A stretch of 9,961 nt of DNA, taken from positions 1-9,961 of the forward strand of contig JAMDBV010000016.1 of the NCBI GenBank assembly GCA_023487965.1, read 5' to 3'. A program made the position numbers and the translations under genes. Of the stretch, positions 5,069 to 9,961 are shown piece by piece. This DNA is from Patescibacteria group bacterium. Lineage in GTDB: Bacteria > Patescibacteriota > Minisyncoccia > Phycocordibacterales > PALSA-1337. Positions within the stretch are counted from its first letter, which is position 1, and each line of letters opens with the position of its first letter. Under the pieces are notes generated by a model that saw only the letters and a program-made list of their open reading frames with translations, had not been told where the DNA came from and did no database searches.

Positions 5069-7768
5069 TTATTGTCTCTTTTCCTTGACTGGCAATTCAC
5101 TGCGCTTCTCCGGAGCTGAAGCTTTCACATCGTTAAACGGCATCTTGCCGGCACGAAGATTGGACAGGATCATGGAGATTTCTTGATTGTCAGGATTCGA
5201 TTTCTCCAGATCTTCGAACTGCGCAATTGCTTCAGCGCTCTTGTTGAGGCGGGCATATGAAAGACCTAGGAAGTATTTTGCATTGGCATATTGCGGTTGT
5301 AAGGATACGGCTTTTTCCAGAGCTATTGCTGAATCTTTATAATCCTTGGCATTATAAAGCAATAGACCGAGCTGGAAGAATAGGGTCGGATCAGAAGGAT
5401 TGATCTGAGTCGCCACCTGCGCCGCTATGACAGCATCCTGCAGATTGCCCCGAGTTGCTTGCAATTGAGACAGGAAGAATACGGCATCTAAATAATTGTC
5501 TTTAAGCTGTATGGCTCGCCCGACGGACGCTAGCGAATCATCATACTTACCTTCCGCCGCCTGCACTTGTGCCAGAGCGAGATACAACGACGGATTCAAT
5601 GGATTGGAAGTTATAGCATTGGCGTATGCGCGAACCGCATTGTCATACGCATTCGAGACCTTGATACCGGCACCCAATGCCGAAACCCTACCTTCCGCGA
5701 CATAATTGTAATAATTGGTCGGATCATATTTGATCGCTTCACGAGCCGCAGATATACCGGAATTGAGAAGCGATGATATCTTGTCGCTCACCTCCTGCGA
5801 CGAGGATGTGGCTGTCGATATGACTTGCGCGGCCATCATACGATCATTCTCGGCCAAAGCCTGCAGATATATGTCTGAATAATCCATCGACAGTGCGCTC
5901 TTGAACTTTGCATTGGCAATATCCAGATTCTGACTTACAGTGAGGGCTTTAATACCCGAAGAGAAATAGCTGACGGCGATAGCTTTGCGCACAAAGATCA
6001 AAAGAAGGTAGACGACGATAAGGATGATTATGGATACCACCACGGTCATAACAGCCTTGGCTTTACTGCCCGACCAGTCGATCTCGACGTCTTTTTCCTT
6101 ACCATTTGACGATGCCCCGGCAACGAATATTCCGGCCATGACGAATGTCAAAAAGACGATTGCGTGTGACGGCACGTACAGTATGAGCATGAGCCACAAA
6201 AATACAAAGCTCAATCCGGAAGATAAAAGTACAAACTTCTTTTCCCTTTCCGCCGGCAAATCCCTAAATACGCGTGCAATCATGATCGCCATAAATACTG
6301 TAAACAAAATCCACAGCACTATACCGACCGTGCCTTGGGCCGCGAAGAGTGTCGGTATAAGACCAAAGCCATTGGGGAATTCGATGCCCCATGCGGCGGT
6401 TTGATTGAATATAACCGGCTTGTAGACCATGAATGCCTGAGCAAAGTGGTTTGGACCGATACCGAAAATCGGATAATTCTTGATAGCGCCTCCAACAATA
6501 TCGATAGTTACCTGCCACGGCAAGCTGACTTCGGCATATTGCGTATTTGTGGCGCTTATGACGGGACCGGAGAGTGTAATACCAAAATACCACAATACCG
6601 CTACAGCAATGGTGATGATCGTTACCGGCCATGATGTCTTTGCTATACATCTCCCGAGACCGGTCTTAGATGCGACCTGTTTCGAATGCCAAAGAACAGC
6701 GCCGAATATAATCATGGTCAAAAGAAGAGCCATCCAGGTAATCTGATGATTGACAAGATACATTGTTAAGAAAGCGGCCAAAGCGACAATATAGTAGAAC
6801 CATTTGATCTTACCGCTCAATTGCAATGTCATGACGGCAGTCAAAAGAACCGTGAGTATAATTCCTGCAAATATGGCAAGATTGTTCCAACCGCCAAGCA
6901 ACGTCGATACCGGAGAATTTAGTATGGCGAGAGTCATGAATGTCGGACCGAATACAAGACGCAATACTTGAAATAGAAATACAACGATAAATACCATATA
7001 CAATACGCCATATATGGACAGAACTCTGGCATTGTTTCTACGAACCGCTTCATGGGCAATGAGTGCCGCAGTCAGCATTATCAATATCATTGCCGCGGTA
7101 CCTATCTCGAAACCTTGACCGAATATTGACTTGCCAAAATGAACACTCAATGCCGAGGATATGAACAATGAGACTATAAGCAATGCGCCGCTCCATGTTA
7201 TTGATTTTGGCGGCAATGCTATTTTACGCTCGCGTATCGCAAGAAAACCATAACAAATCGCGGAAAGTAATACTCCAACGCTCAATACGATAGACTTGGC
7301 CACATCGATGGCGATAAATTTGCTCGGAATAAATGCGATCGGCATAATCGCCACCGTAAGGAAAAATATCTTATACGCCCATCCTTCTAGAATGCCGTGT
7401 TTTCTCTGATTTGTACCGGGCATGCCATTGTTCTCCACTTTCTTGATGCCATTCACTTCGCTCTTCTTGAGCTCAATGTCATGTTTCTTTGTATCAACAT
7501 GATTATTGTCACTTCGATTTAGATCGGACCTAAAATCGTCATCCCTATCAATTACATTTATCTGCTGATTGCCGGAATAGTGACCGGAATCATTTGCCTG
7601 CTTATTTTGTTCCCTGTTACGATCATCATTTTTCTGATAAGTAAAATCGTTGCGATTCTGATTCTGGAGAAACTTTGAAAAGGAATCACCCTTGTCTTCG
7701 CGGTGATTGTTATTGCTATTGAAATTGTTGTTACCGCCAAATTGCCTATTATTGTTTTCGTTGTTCAT
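5069..7768 (-). CDS. Wzy/WaaL-like polytopic membrane protein with Asn-rich head and C-terminal TPR repeats, ~899 aa
   Basis: Residues are numbered from the TTG at 7771. Residues 1-120 are disordered and rich in Asn, Asp and Gln (12 Asn in the first 25). About 12 transmembrane helices follow (132-550). The loop YPIFGIGPNHF (433-443), with GxGPxxF and a following hydrophobic block, is the hallmark of Wzy_C/O-antigen ligase proteins, which polymerise or transfer undecaprenyl-linked glycans. One more helix (about 574-594) leads to a TPR region with clear repeats near 713-754, 759-790, 793-824 and 827-858. No enzyme activity can be proved from this; substrate unknown. It lies directly before murJ. 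The start could be TTG at 7771 or the next codon, ATG at 7768. I prefer ATG because the -10 predicts transcription near 7770 and leaderless starts favour ATG. Confidence 0.85.
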   Translation of the reverse strand: MNNENNNRQFGGNNNFNSNNNHREDKGDSFSKFLQNQNRNDFTYQKNDDRNREQNKQANDSGHYSGNQQINVIDRDDDFRSDLNRSDNNHVDTKKHDIELKKSEVNGIKKVENNGMPGTNQRKHGILEGWAYKIFFLTVAIMPIAFIPSKFIAIDVAKSIVLSVGVLLSAICYGFLAIRERKIALPPKSITWSGALLIVSLFISSALSVHFGKSIFGQGFEIGTAAMILIMLTAALIAHEAVRRNNARVLSIYGVLYMVFIVVFLFQVLRLVFGPTFMTLAILNSPVSTLLGGWNNLAIFAGIILTVLLTAVMTLQLSGKIKWFYYIVALAAFLTMYLVNHQITWMALLLTMIIFGAVLWHSKQVASKTGLGRCIAKTSWPVTIITIAVAVLWYFGITLSGPVISATNTQYAEVSLPWQVTIDIVGGAIKNYPIFGIGPNHFAQAFMVYKPVIFNQTAAWGIEFPNGFGLIPTLFAAQGTVGIVLWILFTVFMAIMIARVFRDLPAEREKKFVLLSSGLSFVFLWLMLILYVPSHAIVFLTFVMAGIFVAGASSNGKEKDVEIDWSGSKAKAVMTVVVSIIILIVVYLLLIFVRKAIAVSYFSSGIKALTVSQNLDIANAKFKSALSMDYSDIYLQALAENDRMMAAQVISTATSSSQEVSDKISSLLNSGISAAREAIKYDPTNYYNYVAEGRVSALGAGIKVSNAYDNAVRAYANAITSNPLNPSLYLALAQVQAAEGKYDDSLASVGRAIQLKDNYLDAVFFLSQLQATRGNLQDAVIAAQVATQINPSDPTLFFQLGLLLYNAKDYKDSAIALEKAVSLQPQYANAKYFLGLSYARLNKSAEAIAQFEDLEKSNPDNQEISMILSNLRAGKMPFNDVKASAPEKRSELPVKEKRQ

Positions 7769-7776
7769 CAATATTT

Positions 7777-7805
7777 ATTATGCTGTTAAATTTTTTGATT
7801 GATAA
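7777..7805 (-). promoter_or_regulatory. Promoter of the Wzy-like/TPR - murJ unit
   Basis: On the minus strand: -35 TTATCA (7805-7800), a 17-bp spacer and -10 CATAAT (7782-7777). Expected start about 7770, two bases before the ATG at 7768, with no Shine-Dalgarno. The 51-54 bp between this gene and the 99-aa gene is very AT-rich and shows no terminator hairpin I trust, so read-through from the MBL pair is possible. Confidence 0.45.
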
Positions 7806-7822
7806 TGTTGTAGTATTAAATT

Positions 7823-8122
7823 TTACCTGTTTCCGGGACTCACTTCCACTGTGGAATAAGTTATCTTCTTGGCACCAAAAATAAGTTCCTTTATATCACC
7901 GGCGAACGAACCTACACTGGCGAGCAATGATTGAGCCGGAGTACCAACCGAGCTTGCCACCTTAGCTACCTGACTTTGAGCTTTCGTTCCCAAAGAGGTT
8001 GCAGTCGACAACCAAAACAAGAATATAACCGCGGTTACGCCAAATGATGTCCAGAACGCATAATGTTTCCGAACGTGTACCGGTTTGTCACGAAGGTTTT
8101 CTATGTATGAAATCAGGCTCAT
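7823..8122 (-). CDS. Small single-pass membrane protein, 99 aa, unknown function
   Basis: A polar N-terminus with a basic stretch (MSLISYIENLRDKPVHVRKH, 1-20) is followed by one transmembrane helix at about 21-41. An Ala/Ser-rich, weakly amphipathic region runs to about 83, and the tail is short and polar. The basic flank suggests a cytoplasmic N-terminus with most of the protein outside. Its ATG overlaps the stop of the MBL-fold gene (ATGA, 8119-8122), and a purine-rich GGAAAGAG lies just upstream, so translation is coupled and the two proteins may work together. I recall similar short proteins from Parcubacteria but cannot name a family. Confidence 0.8.
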   Translation of the reverse strand: MSLISYIENLRDKPVHVRKHYAFWTSFGVTAVIFLFWLSTATSLGTKAQSQVAKVASSVGTPAQSLLASVGSFAGDIKELIFGAKKITYSTVEVSPGNR

Positions 8123-8763
8123 TCTCTTTCCAAAATTACGACTTCAGAATCCTTACCTTCCAGATCTTTCTTCTTTAGTGTCAATTTTGACACGCCTGAA
8201 GGATTTTCTCCAGCCTCTTTTGTGAATATCTTTAGCGCTTCCTTGCCGCCGATATCTCCATAGTGAATAGGGATGACGATTTTAGGTCCGATCTCAACAG
8301 CAAGACGGTATGCCTCAGCAGGTTCCAATACACCTTCACCACCGATCGGCACGAACAATATATCTACATCATCAATGGCTTCGTCCGCTTCCTTTGGAAG
8401 AGAACCGGCCAAGGCGCCCAGATAGCATATATTCATGCCTTCTAGGTTGACGGTAAATATTGTATTGATGCGCTTTTCCTTTGACTCACCGGAGCCGCCG
8501 TAATATGAATCGGACACAAATCCGCGTACGAATATGCCTCCGATCTCATATTCGCCGGGACCATTGACGATAAATGGCTTTTTCTCACCGAATGTAACCT
8601 GATCGAAACCGTTCATGTCTTCGTGGTTGATGCTTGAGAGAACGATATTGGCTCCAAATTTGGACGGTTTGAGAGATGAATCCTTGGAAATCGGATTGAA
8701 AGCGAGAACGGTGTCGCCAAATTGGATTTTTATAAACTCCCCGCCAAGATATGTTATAACCAT
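8119..8763 (-). CDS. Metallo-beta-lactamase-fold protein with degenerate metal site, 214 aa
   Basis: The overall pattern is that of UlaG/Lactamase_B_3-type MBL-fold hydrolases: a YLGGEFIKIQFGDTVLAFNP start (5-24), GPGEYEIGGIFVRG (68-81), NTIFTVNLEGMNICYLG (100-116), VDILFVPIGG (133-142) and a late PKIVIPIHYG (160-169). The usual HxHxDH signature is replaced by SINHEDMNG (44-52), leaving one His (H47), and the later G-D motif reads YLGALAG (114-120) without its Asp. Only the final His (H167) is clearly kept. It is probably not a normal two-metal hydrolase, so it may be a binding or scaffold protein. An extended -10 TGC TAGAAT ends 7 bases before the ATG: leaderless, which supports this start. 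Coupled to the 99-aa membrane protein. Confidence 0.85.
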   Translation of the reverse strand: MVITYLGGEFIKIQFGDTVLAFNPISKDSSLKPSKFGANIVLSSINHEDMNGFDQVTFGEKKPFIVNGPGEYEIGGIFVRGFVSDSYYGGSGESKEKRINTIFTVNLEGMNICYLGALAGSLPKEADEAIDDVDILFVPIGGEGVLEPAEAYRLAVEIGPKIVIPIHYGDIGGKEALKIFTKEAGENPSGVSKLTLKKKDLEGKDSEVVILERE

Positions 8764-8769
8764 GAGACA

Positions 8770-8799
8770 ATTCTAGCACGGTACAGCGAATAGCATCAA
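8770..8799 (-). promoter_or_regulatory. Promoter of the MBL-fold / 99-aa pair (leaderless)
   Basis: On the minus strand: -35 TTGATG (8799-8794), an 18-bp spacer, and an extended -10 TGC TAGAAT (8778-8770). Transcription is expected at 8763, the A of the ATG. The 9-mer TGCTAGAAT is identical to that of the glutaredoxin promoter. Its -35 lies one base from the -35 of the divergent rpsA promoter. Confidence 0.6.
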
Positions 8800-8800
8800 A

Positions 8801-8829
8801 TGGACAAAACCAATTCGTCATGTTACATT
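8801..8829 (+). promoter_or_regulatory. rpsA promoter
   Basis: -35 TGGACA (8801-8806, five of six), a 17-bp spacer, and an extended -10 TGT TACATT (8821-8829). The predicted start is about 8836, giving a leader of about 71 nt, unlike the neighbouring genes. Confidence 0.5.
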
Positions 8830-8835
8830 ATCGAC

Positions 8836-8906
8836 ACGGCACAGCCGTTTAAAAATAGCGTCATCCCGCAATCATTATTAACAATTAAAAAGCGGAGCGC
8901 GACATT
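8836..8906 (+). promoter_or_regulatory. rpsA 5' leader with hairpin and Shine-Dalgarno
   Basis: The predicted leader opens with a small hairpin, ACGGC-ACA-GCCGT (8836-8848), and ends with a clear Shine-Dalgarno GGAG (8894-8897), 9 bases before the ATG. A CCGC at 8866-8869 could pair with GCGG (8892-8895) and cover part of the Shine-Dalgarno, but only over four pairs. In E. coli, S1 represses its own mRNA through leader structure; whether that happens here is inference. Confidence 0.4.
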
Positions 8907-9898
8907 ATGTTGAAAAAAACCAAAAATCCGACAGATGTGGATATTCAGACAGAGCATGCAAGTGACAAAATCGGTTCCCAAAAGCCGAACGGTGAGAGGA
9001 TCGAGGAGAAGGATCGCCCGATGAAAGTATCCGACGAATTGAAGGATACAGTCATGGGCAATCTGGTTCAGAAGATGAAGAATCCGCCTGTAACAGGCGA
9101 TCTTATCGAGGGTCCGGTTATCGCGATAGACAAATCTTCCGTATATATTGATTTGGCGCCTTTTGGCACCGGTATCATATACGGTCGAGAATTTCTCGCG
9201 GCCCGAGATATTATAAAAAAGATAAATATAATTAAAAGGGATGCTGCCAAGATCGTCGACAATACCCATGATGAGGGTTATATCGAGCTTTCCCTAAAGG
9301 AGGCAAGACAAGCCCTGATATGGAGTGAGGCAGAATCCGCCATCAAAGACAAGAAGGTATTGGATATTCCGGTCAAGGAAGCAAATAAAGGCGGTCTTCT
9401 CATGGAATGGCAAGGTATTACCGGATTCTTGCCGGCATCTCAACTCAAGCCGGATCATTATCCGAAAGTCGCCGACGGCGACAAGGACAGGATTCTCGAT
9501 GAACTCAAGAAACTGGTTGGCACTCGCCTGCTGGTATCAATCATTACCGCCGATCCCAAGGAGGGTAAGCTCATATTCTCCGAAAAGGGTTCGGAGATCA
9601 AGGAGAAAGAAAAGATGGTCAGTAAATACGAAATCGGCGACGATGTCGAAGGTGTTATTACAGGAATTGTCGACTTTGGTGTCTTCGTCAAACTCGAGGA
9701 GGGACTTGAGGGCCTGGTCCATATTTCCGAGATCGATTGGGGCCTTGTCGATAATCCGAATAATTTCGTGAAAATCGGCCAGAAGATCCGCGCCAGGATT
9801 ATCGAAATCAAAGAAGGTAAGATTTCATTGTCGATCAAGCAATTGAAGCCAAATCCTTGGGTAGAGGCGGCCAAGAAATACAAAAAGGATATGCCGGT
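8907..9898 (+). CDS. rpsA: 30S ribosomal protein S1 (partial, 3' end missing)
   Basis: S1 binds mRNA on the small ribosomal subunit through repeated OB-fold S1 domains. A charged, probably disordered head (1-60) is followed by S1 domain 1 (about 64-137), the divergent domain 2 (about 150-226, with KGGLLMEWQGITGFLPASQL at 161-180), and a classic domain 3 (about 241-312, with GVITGIVDFGVFVKLEEGLEGLVHIS at 249-274). A fourth domain is just starting at KKYKKDMPV (323-331). In domain 1 the usual turn before the last strands reads INIIKRDAAKIV. Genuine coding stops at about residue 331. The open frame runs 18 codons further to a TAA at 9954-9956, but those codons come from an inverted copy of this gene's own bases and should be dropped. 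It has a Shine-Dalgarno. Confidence 0.9.
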
Positions 9899-9961
9899 CA
9901 GTTTCTTGAGTTCATCGAGAATCCTGTCCTTGTCGCCGTCGGCGACTTTCGGATAATGATC
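9453..9961. repeat. Exact 63-bp inverted repeat ending at the window edge
   Basis: Bases 9899-9961 are the exact reverse complement of 9453-9515, 63 of 63, with 383 bp between the arms. The first arm is normal rpsA coding sequence (S1 domain 2). The second replaces what should be S1 domain 4. A perfect inverted copy inside a conserved gene at the last base of the sequence is best explained as a fold-back chimera from amplification or a contig-end misassembly. Confidence 0.95.

Noticed and set aside
6264..6650. 128-codon minus-strand frame inside the Wzy-like gene
   Set aside because: It overlaps the membrane-helix region in another frame and translates to a Cys/His/Arg-rich sequence typical of a shadow frame.
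7772..7822. Terminator between the 99-aa gene and the Wzy-like gene
   Set aside because: Only A/T-rich partial symmetries are visible; no stable GC stem.
8119..8121. Possible UGA recoding, as in Gracilibacteria or Absconditabacteria
   Set aside because: TGA ends the MBL-fold and FtsB/DivIC-like frames at sensible places, and conserved proteins such as LepA and MurJ show no in-frame TGA where Gly is expected.
9458..9883. 141-codon minus-strand frame opposite rpsA, ending in the same 18 residues as the false end of rpsA
   Set aside because: It is the antisense of S1 domains 2-3. The shared ending is simply the inverted repeat read from both arms.

Overview
The window looks like a fragment of an ultra-small Patescibacteria (Candidate Phyla Radiation) genome, most likely from the Parcubacteria side. 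The evidence is protein character, recalled from the families rather than searched: a ribosomal protein S1 with the wording typical of that group, tiny single-helix membrane proteins of 36, 85 and 99 residues, a Wzy/WaaL-like membrane protein fused to TPR repeats beside MurJ, and a metallo-beta-lactamase-fold protein without its metal ligands. The genetic code is standard, since TGA is used as a stop. I see no mobile element, CRISPR array, phage or defence genes. This is compact housekeeping and cell-envelope DNA.

Layout from left to right. Positions 1-117 hold a 45-bp direct repeat at the very edge. An 85-aa membrane protein lies on the minus strand (118-375). It diverges from tRNA-Arg(CCT) (437-508) and a glutaredoxin (633-869), both plus strand. 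A perfect 11-bp hairpin (893-921) serves as a two-way terminator between the glutaredoxin and the minus-strand tRNA-Gly(CCC) (946-1016). An FtsB/DivIC-like division protein (1049-1435, minus) and a 36-aa membrane peptide (1456-1566, plus) start 20 bp apart from a shared divergent promoter. The peptide's stop codon interlocks with the stop of lepA (1563-3341, minus). Upstream of lepA come murJ (3384-5063) and the Wzy-like/TPR protein (5069-7768), then a coupled pair of a 99-aa membrane protein (7823-8122) and the MBL-fold protein (8119-8763), all minus strand. A truncated rpsA (8907-~9898) runs rightward to the edge, where it is cut by an exact 63-bp inverted copy of its own sequence, almost certainly an artefact.

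How the genes work together: murJ (lipid II flippase), the Wzy/WaaL-like protein and the FtsB/DivIC-like protein concern envelope building and division. lepA, rpsA and the two tRNAs concern translation. The glutaredoxin handles thiol redox.

The strongest unifying signal is in the gene starts. At four genes (85-aa protein, FtsB/DivIC-like, 36-aa peptide, MBL-fold protein) a good -10 hexamer ends exactly 7 bases before the A of the ATG, so the predicted transcript begins at the start codon. lepA and the Wzy-like gene come within about 2 bases of this. Many promoters here are of the extended -10 type, and TGCTAGAAT or TGCTAGAGT recurs three times. Only rpsA combines a long leader with a clear Shine-Dalgarno sequence. 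The window therefore points to leaderless mRNA as a normal mode in this organism.
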